The notes beneath the pieces were generated by a model. That model worked only from the letters and a program-made list of their open reading frames with translations, searched no databases and was not told the origin of the DNA. A program made the position numbers and the translations under genes. DNA of 43,069 bases from a virus: the IMG/VR virus record IMGVR_UViG_3300048694_000757, positions 1-43,069 of that record. One strand, given 5' to 3'. Every line of letters starts with the position of its first letter. The stretch's first letter is position 1. Shown piece after piece: positions 28,961 through 36,100 of this stretch.

Positions 28961-29584
28961 TTATGCTCCCATTACATGCAGAGCGTGTTGATAGTGGGCA
29001 ATTCGATCTTCTAGACCGATGAATCCGCCATTAATCGCTTTTGTTAATCCTTTGATATCACCTGCATCTGCAAATTTATTTAGGTTATTATTTTCCCAGA
29101 ACCAACAAGCAGATTGTGCGGCACCTTCAAACGTTTGTAGGTATTCTGCGGCTTCTTCTACTGGAATATCTAATGACGCAGCAAACCAAGAATAGTTTGA
29201 TTTACCAGTCAATTGGATTAGACCTCGACCACAGTAACGATATCCGTCACCTGTTTCAGGTCCACCGTTACCCATACGGTTTGCATAAACTAAGTTAGCA
29301 ATTGCTTCTTGTTTATTTGGCTTAGAAGCATATTCATTTGCCATCTCATCTGTCGGGAAATACTTCGGAAAGATTTTACGAAGTGTTACAGCTTTATAAT
29401 TTAAGTTTTCCTTAAGAACCATAAACCCACCGGATTCATGTGCGCATTGCGCAATAAATGCAGCAATTCGCTGTGGTGTGTTTATCTCATATTCTGGTAG
29501 CAATTGTGCTAGTGCACGGTGCCAATGGTCAACGTATGGATTCTTTGGGAGAAGCTGTTTTAATTGTTCTAATGATAATTCCAT
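28961..29584 (-). CDS. Endolysin, GH19 family (paralogue 1)
   Basis: 207 residues from the ATG at 29584 (GGAG site). GH19 enzymes cut beta-1,4 glycosidic bonds in chitin or peptidoglycan. Catalytic Glu is in the AHESGGF motif (about residues 45-51), followed by LKENLNYKA and the GYRYCGRGLIQLTGKSNY substrate-binding block (about 115-135). The fold length is normal for a single-domain phage lysozyme. No signal peptide, so release needs a holin. A TATAAATA late promoter lies 48 bases upstream. Confidence 0.92.
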   Translation of the reverse strand: MELSLEQLKQLLPKNPYVDHWHRALAQLLPEYEINTPQRIAAFIAQCAHESGGFMVLKENLNYKAVTLRKIFPKYFPTDEMANEYASKPNKQEAIANLVYANRMGNGGPETGDGYRYCGRGLIQLTGKSNYSWFAASLDIPVEEAAEYLQTFEGAAQSACWFWENNNLNKFADAGDIKGLTKAINGGFIGLEDRIAHYQHALHVMGA

Positions 29585-29611
29585 CTTCACTCCAATATAT
29601 GTTGAATAATT

Positions 29612-29627
29612 CATGTCATATGACATG
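29612..29627. repeat. 16-bp perfect palindrome
   Basis: CATGTCATATGACATG, a perfect dyad between the GH19 start and its late promoter. It could be a repressor operator or a coincidence. Confidence 0.4.
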
Positions 29628-29631
29628 TTAC

Positions 29632-29639
29632 TATTTATA
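29632..29639 (-). promoter_or_regulatory. T4-type late promoter for GH19 endolysin
   Basis: The plus strand reads TATTTATA, giving TATAAATA on the minus strand, 48 bases upstream of the endolysin ATG. Confidence 0.7.
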
Positions 29640-29659
29640 TGTTACATATATCGGGAGCG

Positions 29660-29683
29660 AAAAAAGGGGACAAACGTCCCCTT
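29660..29683 (-). terminator. Terminator of the 84-residue gene
   Basis: AAGGGGAC-4 nt-GTCCCCTT, 8-bp stem, followed by T-rich sequence on the minus strand. It separates the 29740 gene from the late endolysin unit. Confidence 0.85.
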
Positions 29684-29739
29684 ATATCTATCCCCTGGCC
29701 CTTATAGATCTATCTATAAAAAGCCATTTCTCTGCAGCG

Positions 29740-29994
29740 TTACTTACTGCGTGTATTGGTGGATGCTGTGGCATAAGTTGCACCGCTACCACTTACAAAC
29801 TCATTGAGTAACTTTGCTTCGTTGACGATCGCTTCAGCAGTTGGGAATTTATAATTCTTTAAGAATTCCTTTTGTACTTCTGGATCATCAAATGCTCGAG
29901 TCTCCTCAAGCTTTGCAAAATACTCTGTTGAGAGTCTATCTTTAGCAAGCCCTAATAGTTCTTGTCTAATCTCGAAAGGTGTTTTATTAGTCAT
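29740..29994 (-). CDS. Conserved phage hypothetical protein
   Basis: 84 residues. Begins MTNKTPFEIRQELLGLAKDR, then FPTAEAIVNEAKLLNEFVSG. This short helical pattern is common in T4-like phages and has no assigned role. It lies between two terminators (29660 and 30016), so it is its own transcription unit, though no clear promoter was found. Confidence 0.7.
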   Translation of the reverse strand: MTNKTPFEIRQELLGLAKDRLSTEYFAKLEETRAFDDPEVQKEFLKNYKFPTAEAIVNEAKLLNEFVSGSGATYATASTNTRSK

Positions 29995-30015
29995 GTGTGT
30001 GTTTCCTTGTGTGTT

Positions 30016-30042
30016 AAAAAAAAATACCAGTGGCCGACTGGT
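30016..30042 (-). terminator. Terminator after the outer-membrane protein gene
   Basis: ACCAGT-5 nt-ACTGGT stem with an A-run (30016-30024) giving nine T on the minus strand, 15 bases after the stop at 30058. Confidence 0.88.
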
Positions 30043-30057
30043 GGCGGTTTTTACTGC

Positions 30058-30510
30058 TTAGAATGAAACTTTCAAACCAGCAGAAACTACATTACCATCA
30101 AAGTTATTTACGCGAGATTGAATCGCGCTTTGATAGCGATAATCTGCAGTCAATGCGACTGATTTAGTTAATGAATAGCTTGCGCCTACACCAACTGAGC
30201 CTTGCCAACCACTAGCAGTAGATGTTGGATCAACAAATGCAACACCAACTTTAGGAGTAATAGTAACTCCAGCAACTGTTGCTACATCATAACCAGCAAC
30301 TAAGCTGTAACGATTAGTGTCATTAGAGTTTTGTGTATAGCGTTCAAATCCGCCAGTAACAGAAGTCTTACCAAACTTTTCGCCGAGTGTTACACCAAAA
30401 CCATTTTTATCTGGATTTTGTGAATAATCACGTTGAGCTGTAAGACCAACTTCTACTGCTTGTGCAGAACCTGCTACTAACAATGCTAAAATAGCTAATT
30501 TAACTTTCAT
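30058..30510 (-). CDS. Outer-membrane beta-barrel protein
   Basis: 150 residues. Signal peptide MKVKLAILALLVAGSAQA, then alternating hydrophobic strands with aromatic ends (for example RYSLVAGYDVATV, WQGSVGVGASYSL, VALTADYRYQS) and a C-terminal AGLKVSF ending in Phe. This is the hallmark of a small (about 8-strand) outer-membrane barrel recognised by BAM. It confirms a Gram-negative host. It may alter the host surface, for instance to block superinfection. It directly follows the tmRNA in the same direction. Confidence 0.85.
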   Translation of the reverse strand: MKVKLAILALLVAGSAQAVEVGLTAQRDYSQNPDKNGFGVTLGEKFGKTSVTGGFERYTQNSNDTNRYSLVAGYDVATVAGVTITPKVGVAFVDPTSTASGWQGSVGVGASYSLTKSVALTADYRYQSAIQSRVNNFDGNVVSAGLKVSF

Positions 30511-30592
30511 TGAAATATTTCCTTTTCTAGTTTAAAGATCAAGAGTTGGTTTTTCTGTTACGAGGTAAACCAACTTAAACCCTAAGCAGCGT

Positions 30593-30625
30593 TTAGGCTG
30601 CTAATGCATAACTTTCGTCATTTGC
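30593..30625 (-). other. tmRNA tag reading frame ANDESYALAA
   Basis: Resume codon GCA at 30625-30623, then AAT GAC GAA AGT TAT GCA TTA GCA GCC and TAA. The stop lies in a GCAGC/GCTGC helix as in other tmRNAs. The tag ends in -ALAA, the ClpXP-type degron. Confidence 0.92.
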
Positions 30626-30730
30626 ATTTACTTAGTTTGCTTCTTCGGCCAAGTTTCCTCAACCCTACGGGTTTCACATTCCCGTGTTGCCGTCTCTACT
30701 ATCTACCTCTGTCGAAACCATGGCATCCCC

Positions 30731-30831
30731 ATCAAAAACATACTAAGGTGAAATGAACTTACTAAGTAGAGGTTCCGGCTTACCAATCCTGATCCCAACC
30801 TTTCGGTTTTGTAGAGATTTAAGTATGTTTT
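30731..30831 (-). other. tmRNA intervening (excised) segment
   Basis: About 100 bases between the CCA end and the coding piece. It is closed by an 11-bp helix AAAAACATACT (30734-30744) with AGTATGTTTTT (30822-30832) that extends the acceptor stem, as expected for a permuted precursor cut by host RNases. Confidence 0.75.
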
Positions 30832-30886
30832 TGGTGGAGATGGGCGGAGTCGAACCGCCGTCCAGAAGTCCTTCGCTTTGAAGGGA

Positions 30887-31075
30887 TTACAACAATTCCT
30901 CGTCCACTTTCTTCCAGCTATTTTTGCCTTCAGTATAGTGTCCTATATATTTTTGTCCAGTCTCTTGATCTATTAATAACCATTTACCAGGACATTTTGT
31001 GCGAATAGTTAAAGTTTTAGCTTCATCTAATTCTTTAACACTTGTACCATCTTTTAATTTACGTTTTCTGTCCAT
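30887..31075 (-). CDS. Hypothetical small protein
   Basis: 62 residues, starts MDRKRKLKDGTSVKELDEAK and ends in a Lys/Glu-rich tail. A small alpha/beta look with a KWLLIDQETGQKYIGHYTEG strand-turn-strand. No function recognised. It overlaps the stop of the upstream oxygenase by 22 bases and ends at the tmRNA acceptor piece. Confidence 0.6.
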   Translation of the reverse strand: MDRKRKLKDGTSVKELDEAKTLTIRTKCPGKWLLIDQETGQKYIGHYTEGKNSWKKVDEELL

Positions 31076-31656
31076 GTTGCAACAATATATTTTTCATTAG
31101 AAATAGGAGGATTGCCGCGATGAGTATGTGTATATCCAACAGGGAAAAGAACAATTCTTCCTTTTTTTGGTTTAATTCTTCTAGGATAATACAAAAATTC
31201 AGTTTCTCCACCCTCGTCAACATCATTAAGATAAATCAAAATGGCCAATATTCTATTACTATCTTCTTTTCCACTATTTTCATAATGCCATACATGATAT
31301 CCACCACCTACCGATGTTCGTTGAAGTCTATGACCCCATAATCCATAGCCTCTAGACAATAAAACATCATATTTTTTATTATATTCATCAATACATTCAC
31401 GAATGGCTTTATTCATGACACCAGCTAAGAATGTATTAATGACTTTTACATCATCCAAATGTTCTTCATGTAAAAAATATGTTGTATCATCTTTGTGAAC
31501 TTTTTCAATTCTTTCAGCTTCTTGTCTACTAAACGTACGTTTATTAGTTAATGCCCATTGATCCACATAATGGTAATGATTAATCAATTGTTCACAAATA
31601 GTTTCTGGCAAAATATCATCAAATACACCAATAAAATCTTGAATATCACTTTTCAT
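31054..31656 (-). CDS. 2OG-Fe(II) oxygenase, prolyl-hydroxylase-like, HxE variant
   Basis: 200 residues. These enzymes hydroxylate protein or small-molecule substrates using 2-oxoglutarate, O2 and Fe(II). The iron site is H124-x-E126 (WHYEN) and H179 (THTHRG), with K189 for 2OG binding. The usual HxD is HxE here. A core of YLNDVDEGGETEFLY and PKKGRIVLFP agrees with the P4Hc fold. It is the separate eighth member of this class, 6 kb from the seven-gene array. It overlaps the next gene by 22 bases. Confidence 0.85.
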   Translation of the reverse strand: MKSDIQDFIGVFDDILPETICEQLINHYHYVDQWALTNKRTFSRQEAERIEKVHKDDTTYFLHEEHLDDVKVINTFLAGVMNKAIRECIDEYNKKYDVLLSRGYGLWGHRLQRTSVGGGYHVWHYENSGKEDSNRILAILIYLNDVDEGGETEFLYYPRRIKPKKGRIVLFPVGYTHTHRGNPPISNEKYIVATWTENVN

Positions 31657-32255
31657 TTTAATTTGTCTCTCATTTCTTCATATAATTCTGTTCGCTTAGC
31701 TGCATTGATAACTCCACCGGTGATTCGCTTAGTCATACCGATCATATCTTCAGCATCAGCATAAGCATTTAAATCTTTAATCATCCACACCCAACATGCT
31801 GAATGTACAGCGCCTTGTGGTGTGATGATATAATCTAATACATCTTCTATGCCAAAACCTGCATGTTCTGCAAATTTTCTATATGAATCTTTTCCAGTGA
31901 TATGTAATAAGCCTCGTCCTTTATAGCGAGAACCATCACCAGATTCTTCACTACCATTTCCAAATCTATACGCATATATTCTATTTGCGATAGAATTTTC
32001 TTTATGCATATATGCTTCAGCAATCACTTGATTATTAAAGTGAGCAGGAAACAATATCATTAAATTGTTTCTGCTATAATTTAGATTTTCTTCAACGCAC
32101 CTGAACTCTAACGACTCATATGATGCTTGTGAAACAAATGCCGCCACACGCTTAAGCGTATTAATCTTATACTTATCAAAGAATAGCTTGAATGCCTCTA
32201 TCCAAACTTTTTCTTCGATTACTGATTCAAGCTTATCATAATATAATTGTAACAT
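31653..32255 (-). CDS. Endolysin-like GH19 protein (paralogue 2)
   Basis: 200 residues, paralogous to the gene at 28961. Shared blocks: IAAF/VAAFV--A--ES, ENLNYS, GDGSRYKGRGLLHITGKDSY and a SACW-W helix. The catalytic Glu lies in ASYESLEF, so His before Glu is replaced by Tyr. No signal peptide. The likely activity is peptidoglycan hydrolysis, though the changed residue may alter it; it may act as a virion lysin rather than a lysis enzyme, because it lies beside tail genes. Confidence 0.82.
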   Translation of the reverse strand: MLQLYYDKLESVIEEKVWIEAFKLFFDKYKINTLKRVAAFVSQASYESLEFRCVEENLNYSRNNLMILFPAHFNNQVIAEAYMHKENSIANRIYAYRFGNGSEESGDGSRYKGRGLLHITGKDSYRKFAEHAGFGIEDVLDYIITPQGAVHSACWVWMIKDLNAYADAEDMIGMTKRITGGVINAAKRTELYEEMRDKLK

Positions 32256-32258
32256 CTT

Positions 32259-32666
32259 TTAACTTAAAATAAATGCTGTTGCAAATGATGCTTTGCTTGC
32301 ATTGCTTACGTTTGTAGTCTGTGCAGTATTTACTTGGTCGGTGTAACTCTTGATCTGTGCTTCAAACTCTGACATAAACCCTGCAGATAAACGAACCTCG
32401 ATCTTTGTACCTTTAGGCCAATCGAGTGCAGTAGATCCGTATTGTCCACGCACTAATGTAAACGTTTTAGTAGGTCTATCTATGTTTGTAATCTTTACTT
32501 GTTCGCTCAAACTGTTATCGTCATTGGCAAGTGTAGCTACAGCTGGATCAGTGATGCTAATTCCAGTTGGAAATGATGATACAGACTCAACAACAACATA
32601 AACGTTTGCCGCTGGTAATGCATCAAATAATTGGGTGCCTACGTTATCTGCGTATTTTAATGCCAT
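32259..32666 (-). CDS. Putative virion or tail-fibre-associated protein
   Basis: 135 residues. Beta-rich with Ser/Thr/Asn/Ala content; segments VYVVVESVSSFPTGISITD and KTFTLVRGQYGSTALDWPKG resemble strands of tail-fibre or baseplate appendage domains. It sits between PAAR and GH19 on the same strand and is probably late. The exact role is not known. Confidence 0.55.
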   Translation of the reverse strand: MALKYADNVGTQLFDALPAANVYVVVESVSSFPTGISITDPAVATLANDDNSLSEQVKITNIDRPTKTFTLVRGQYGSTALDWPKGTKIEVRLSAGFMSEFEAQIKSYTDQVNTAQTTNVSNASKASFATAFILS

Positions 32667-32667
32667 A

Positions 32668-32994
32668 TTAACCTAACTTCTCTATACCGAACTTTGAAAT
32701 ACCAAAACGAGTTGGACCAGGATTTGGATAAAAACCAGTTAGCACATTAGAAGAACCTGTAATTGGATGACCACACGATGCTAAATCGCCCGTCCTACAT
32801 ATGGCTATACCACAAGCAAACACGTCAGCAGCGGCTTCTTCCATAACTGGTGCATCATGTGGTGATCTACCATGACCTGCAATAGCAGCGCCTTTTACAA
32901 CAATTGGTGATCCATTTACAAACACAGTAGGAGCTAGATTGCCGACTACTACTCCGCCCGCTTTGTCAACACCTACTCTAGAAATTCCTGGCAT
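32668..32994 (-). CDS. PAAR-repeat baseplate spike tip protein
   Basis: 108 residues. PAAR proteins cap the central spike (T4 gp5.4) and pierce the outer membrane. Pro/Gly/Val-rich beta turns are visible: VVVGNLAPTVFVNGSPIV, then AAIAGHGRSPHDAPVM and ICRTGDLASCGHPITGSSNV. His and Cys residues in the last block (about 52-80) are placed for the tip metal site. A late promoter lies 22 bases upstream. Confidence 0.88.
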   Translation of the reverse strand: MPGISRVGVDKAGGVVVGNLAPTVFVNGSPIVVKGAAIAGHGRSPHDAPVMEEAAADVFACGIAICRTGDLASCGHPITGSSNVLTGFYPNPGPTRFGISKFGIEKLG

Positions 32995-33015
32995 GAGATA
33001 TCCTTATAATATCTC

Positions 33016-33023
33016 TATTTATA
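33016..33023 (-). promoter_or_regulatory. T4-type late promoter for PAAR gene
   Basis: TATTTATA on the plus strand (TATAAATA minus), 22 bases upstream of the PAAR start codon. Confidence 0.75.
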
Positions 33024-33290
33024 TTATTTTTTAGCTGGTGAAACGGCTTGTGGAGCTGTAGAGTCCTTAAATTGACCAGACAAAGACATTGACATTACCA
33101 TACTCTTACAGATCTCATTATATGGATCCATAGAACACATAGCATACAATGGATTTTGACCTTGTTGTAATGACATCTTAATAGTTTCAGTCTTCCATTG
33201 GGTGGATAAAATTCCCCATCCAATTGCACCACCTATAATTATAGTTACTGCAACAATCAAAAGATAGATTACGTTTTTATTATCTGACAT
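33024..33290 (-). CDS. Membrane protein, one span
   Basis: 88 residues with a transmembrane segment (about 7-28, IYLLIVAVTIIIGGAIGWGIL), a short Gln-rich linker, and a Met/Cys-containing C-terminal half with two Cys (MCSMDPYNEICKSM) 10 residues apart, possibly a disulfide outside the inner membrane. Overlaps the next gene by one base. Confidence 0.65.
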   Translation of the reverse strand: MSDNKNVIYLLIVAVTIIIGGAIGWGILSTQWKTETIKMSLQQGQNPLYAMCSMDPYNEICKSMVMSMSLSGQFKDSTAPQAVSPAKK

Positions 33291-33613
33291 TACATATCCT
33301 TTACTTTTTCAAGTTGTTCTGATGAAACATTAAACAATTTACCAGGGAATCGTACCATGACCACATCATTTAACTCTTTCATATTTTTCCCTTGGCCTAA
33401 AAATTGATTGGTCTCTTTGTTATACAGATAGATCATTCCATTCTCTACTTCTAAGCGAGAAGAGATGATCATATCTTTAAGACGTTTCAGTGAATCTCTG
33501 ATCGCATTATCAATATCATTTTCAAGCTTGCGGATGCGAATTACATTAATGATGTACGTCAGCAACCCAAACAACGCACAGCCAAAAATGAAACCAATGA
33601 TGAGATCATCCAT
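33290..33613 (-). CDS. Membrane-anchored protein with small C-terminal domain
   Basis: 107 residues: an N-terminal span (about 5-24, IGFIFGCALFGLLTYIINV), a helical linker of about 30 residues, and a compact alpha/beta unit (IYLYNKETNQFLGQGKNMKE, then VRFPGKLFNVS). A similar layout is found in other T4-like phages; function unknown. It is separated from the next gene by a single base. Confidence 0.65.
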   Translation of the reverse strand: MDDLIIGFIFGCALFGLLTYIINVIRIRKLENDIDNAIRDSLKRLKDMIISSRLEVENGMIYLYNKETNQFLGQGKNMKELNDVVMVRFPGKLFNVSSEQLEKVKDM

Positions 33614-33614
33614 A

Positions 33615-33794
33615 TTATTTTGCCTTTTTAATTGCAGAAGAACCTATGATAGATGTTAACCAAAATGATGCTAGCCAAGTTTCAATACTAACAGGAATAC
33701 TCAAGCTAAATAGAGTGTTTAAAGCCCAAATCGTTGCGATCGGTCCACCGATAATAATTCCCAAAACAATTGCAATAATAAATAAATATTTCAT
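33615..33794 (-). CDS. Small two-span membrane protein
   Basis: 59 residues from the ATG at 33794 (GGGA site). Two hydrophobic helices (about 3-26 and 37-53) separated by a short loop, and a Lys-rich end. It may be holin-like. It lies directly after the stop of the upstream gene. Confidence 0.6.
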   Translation of the reverse strand: MKYLFIIAIVLGIIIGGPIATIWALNTLFSLSIPVSIETWLASFWLTSIIGSSAIKKAK

Positions 33795-33796
33795 AA

Positions 33797-34555
33797 TTAA
33801 TCCCATAATGTTCTAAAGTATTTGCCAAATAAACGAAGACCGTTGTCAACTCGTTCCCACTCTTTTTGTAAACCATCATAATCACATTGGTAAGTATGAT
33901 TAGGACCTTCTTTCATTTGATATAAGGTTGGTTTACCATTTTCATCCCATTTACATGGTTCATGATAATGATCCATTTCGCCACTGCGATATTTTTCTTC
34001 CCACGAATCATCGATGAGATGTTCAAACGCAAAGATCATTTCATCTAGTGCCCATTCATATCGGCTATGTACATCGTGTCCTTCTGGTACATTTTCTTCA
34101 TAGAAGTCGAATGTCTTTTGATCGTCATAGTCTTCTGTAGTAGTTGTACGCATATGTTCAGGTACATCTTCCATATCAATGAAGCCTGAACCATGCTTAG
34201 TTGCTTTAAGTTGCTTTAACATCGGAAGAATGATAGGTGTCAATGTATGATCCATTGACCATGTGTCCCAATAATCGATCTTGATGTATTCTTTCTTAAT
34301 CTTCTTCTCGTGTACCCATTCTAAGAACCTATAAAGAAGTGTCTTTGGGCGATCAGATCTTGACCAACAACGTTTCTTCTGTTCTTCAGTTTCTTTATGG
34401 AAACCATGTGCTAAGAACTCTCCGAAGTTATGAACCCAATCTGGTTTATCCTTAATACCCCATTCATCTTCAACTTCCTTTACCCAAAAGCAAAGTAGAT
34501 CTGCTAGTTGATAAGGTCCAAACCAATTGTTTGGTTTGCCAATATAGACTTTCAT
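33797..34555 (-). CDS. Conserved phage hypothetical protein, 252 residues
   Basis: The sequence begins MKVYIGKPNNWFGPYQLADL and is unusually rich in Trp, Tyr, His and Glu. Conserved-looking blocks are IDYWDTWSMDHTLTPIILPM, then KGSG-type acidic turns and YEWALDEMIFAFEHL. Homologues are widespread in T4-like phages, with no assigned function. It overlaps the upstream stop by 4 bases (ATGA). Confidence 0.75.
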   Translation of the reverse strand: MKVYIGKPNNWFGPYQLADLLCFWVKEVEDEWGIKDKPDWVHNFGEFLAHGFHKETEEQKKRCWSRSDRPKTLLYRFLEWVHEKKIKKEYIKIDYWDTWSMDHTLTPIILPMLKQLKATKHGSGFIDMEDVPEHMRTTTTEDYDDQKTFDFYEENVPEGHDVHSRYEWALDEMIFAFEHLIDDSWEEKYRSGEMDHYHEPCKWDENGKPTLYQMKEGPNHTYQCDYDGLQKEWERVDNGLRLFGKYFRTLWD

Positions 34556-34776
34556 TTCATTAGATCTTTCATTACTGCTTGAATTCTACTAAATGCTGCC
34601 CACTGATTACGTGTCATGTTTAATGTGTCATCATAACCAAGATACTGCAAATCGTTTTGTAAATCCTTCAGAAGCAAATAAACTTCTAAAGGATCCTTTG
34701 CTTTAAAATTTTCTACTGCTCGCTTGTGTGCTGCATCAGCAGCATCTTCGTACATCCTTTTGATACCATCACTCAT
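34552..34776 (-). CDS. Small helical hypothetical protein
   Basis: 74 residues, all-helical: DGIKRMYEDAADAAHKRAVE, then LEVYLLLKDLQNDLQYLG and a last helix. Coiled-coil type. Start and stop both overlap neighbours by 4-8 bases, so it is coupled in one operon. Confidence 0.65.
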   Translation of the reverse strand: MSDGIKRMYEDAADAAHKRAVENFKAKDPLEVYLLLKDLQNDLQYLGYDDTLNMTRNQWAAFSRIQAVMKDLMK

Positions 34777-35212
34777 AATCTTTCCTTTGTGTTACGAATG
34801 CATCAATCTTCTGTTCATCTGACCAAGACTTACAATAATGATTATCTATATCACAAAGTTCAATAAGTTCTTTATATGAAATATCGCGTTGGCTTATGAT
34901 CTGTTCTCCAATGTGTTCCTGAGAGAACTCTTTAGCTTCATTCATCACAACAGTATCACCAGCCCAATCGTCAGTACCAACTGGTACTTCTACAACATAA
35001 CGCATACGGAATGTAGACACACATTCAACTAGTGTGTACTTAGTTTCTTTTTCTTTTTTAGTCATACACCAACTCCCATTTCCAAGATCATTCCATTCTA
35101 CAGTATCGCCAATTTCTAAGCCAGTTCCCTCTAGGATCTCATCATTCAATGGAAGGATAAGATCACCAGTTTCAGGATCTTCTTCTAACTCAACTGTCCA
35201 CGTTTTGTTCAT
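34769..35212 (-). CDS. AbrB-like domain phage protein
   Basis: 147 residues from the second of two adjacent ATGs (35212, better spaced from the GGAG site). The N-terminal 50 residues (TWTVELEEDPETGDLILPLN, then LEIGDTVEWNDLGNGSW) follow the AbrB/SpoVT barrel pattern often found in phages. The rest is an alpha/beta domain (LVECVSTFRMRYVVEVPVG). DNA binding is possible but the barrel is partial. It overlaps the upstream gene. Confidence 0.65.
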   Translation of the reverse strand: MNKTWTVELEEDPETGDLILPLNDEILEGTGLEIGDTVEWNDLGNGSWCMTKKEKETKYTLVECVSTFRMRYVVEVPVGTDDWAGDTVVMNEAKEFSQEHIGEQIISQRDISYKELIELCDIDNHYCKSWSDEQKIDAFVTQRKDYE

Positions 35213-35570
35213 CATCTTCTCCTTTGATAGCGAGAGCTTTATTTAATGACTTTTGTGCAACGCGCAAGCCATATTCCATTTCATAGTTTCTTTGACGTTC
35301 AAGCTGTAATTCTTTATATGTATCTTTAAACTGATCATGTAAATCCACTGTGCTTTTGAAAATACGTTCTACATAGTCAGTTAATTTGCATACAGTTACC
35401 CATGAACCATCAGCAAGCTTTGTATGACCATCACGAATACGAAACTCATCAGTCCATCGTTCATTCAACTTGAAGTCTGGCATAGGGATGAATACAAATA
35501 ATTCTTGTTCTGATATCTTATCTAAAGCAATTTTAAATTGCTCATCGATTGAGCTTCTACCGTAAAACAT
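35190..35570 (-). CDS. Hypothetical helical protein
   Basis: 126 residues. The middle (KLADGSWVTVCKLTDYVERI) is beta-turn rich; the rest is helical, with a long coiled coil at about 78-110 (QFKDTYKELQLERQRNYEME). No family recognised. It starts one base inside the stop of the upstream gene. Confidence 0.6.
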   Translation of the reverse strand: MFYGRSSIDEQFKIALDKISEQELFVFIPMPDFKLNERWTDEFRIRDGHTKLADGSWVTVCKLTDYVERIFKSTVDLHDQFKDTYKELQLERQRNYEMEYGLRVAQKSLNKALAIKGEDDEQNVDS

Positions 35571-36100
35571 TATTCTTCATCCTCATCATCATATTTGTTC
35601 GTACGTCCATCCATTGCTGCATGGATATCGCACAGCGTACGATGCCAACCATCAGTATATCTTTGTCCAGGTGCACCGCATACTTCACATGTACGATAAC
35701 TCATGCTCTCAGCAAAGCTAATATAATGATAATGTTCATCAATTGCACCTTGCACATAGAACCGTAGACCACCAAACTTCTCTTTAACTTGTGAAGCAAT
35801 CGGTACATGACCACGTTCATGCTCCATCTTTTCTTTAGCTTCATCAATCATTTCTTGTGTAATAATCTTAGTACTACCATTCCATTGAGGTTGATTAAGC
35901 TTATCTTTAATAGCGTTATAACGAGATTCTGCTTGACGATAATGACTAGTCAAATGTGCACAAAGCGTATCGATGATAGTATACCATCCATCACCACAAC
36001 TAAATCCCCAACACATTGCTGTGTGTTGCATATCTCCATTACGATCTCTAAAGATTAATGGATACTTTGCGCAAAGCGCTTCATCTAGTTCTTTTCTCAT
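35570..36100 (-). CDS. Conserved phage protein with C-terminal zinc motif
   Basis: 176 residues. Diagnostic: FSCGDGWYTIIDTLCAHL near residue 35, SQVKEKFGGLRFYVQGA at about 105, and CEVCGAPG with CDIHAAMDG (about 140-165), a C-x2-C--C-x2-H zinc site. The tail is Asp/Glu-rich. This block set recurs across phage genomes; the protein is uncharacterised. Coupled to both neighbours. Confidence 0.78.
   Translation of the reverse strand: MRKELDEALCAKYPLIFRDRNGDMQHTAMCWGFSCGDGWYTIIDTLCAHLTSHYRQAESRYNAIKDKLNQPQWNGSTKIITQEMIDEAKEKMEHERGHVPIASQVKEKFGGLRFYVQGAIDEHYHYISFAESMSYRTCEVCGAPGQRYTDGWHRTLCDIHAAMDGRTNKYDDEDEE

Larger units (their letters stand above)
30535..30890 (-). ncRNA. ssrA: Permuted (two-piece) tmRNA
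   Basis: tmRNA rescues stalled ribosomes by acting as tRNA-Ala and mRNA. Read on the minus strand, the order is acceptor piece (to about 30832), an intervening segment (30831-30731), then the coding piece (30730 to about 30535). The 5' coding end GGGGATG pairs with CATCTCC before ACCA. T-arm GGCGG-TTCGACT-CCGCC is visible, and P2 forms between CAGAGG (30706-30711) and CTTCTG (30863-30868). A tag frame reading ANDESYALAA then stop (30593-30625) is followed by a 9-bp helix (30544-30552 with 30567-30575). This is a circular permutation. Exact mature ends are estimates; the acceptor part ends near or just inside the upstream gene's stop. Confidence 0.9.

Noticed and set aside
30535-30890. A standard (one-piece) tmRNA reading
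   Set aside because: The CCA end lies upstream of the coding piece on the same strand, so only the permuted order is consistent.
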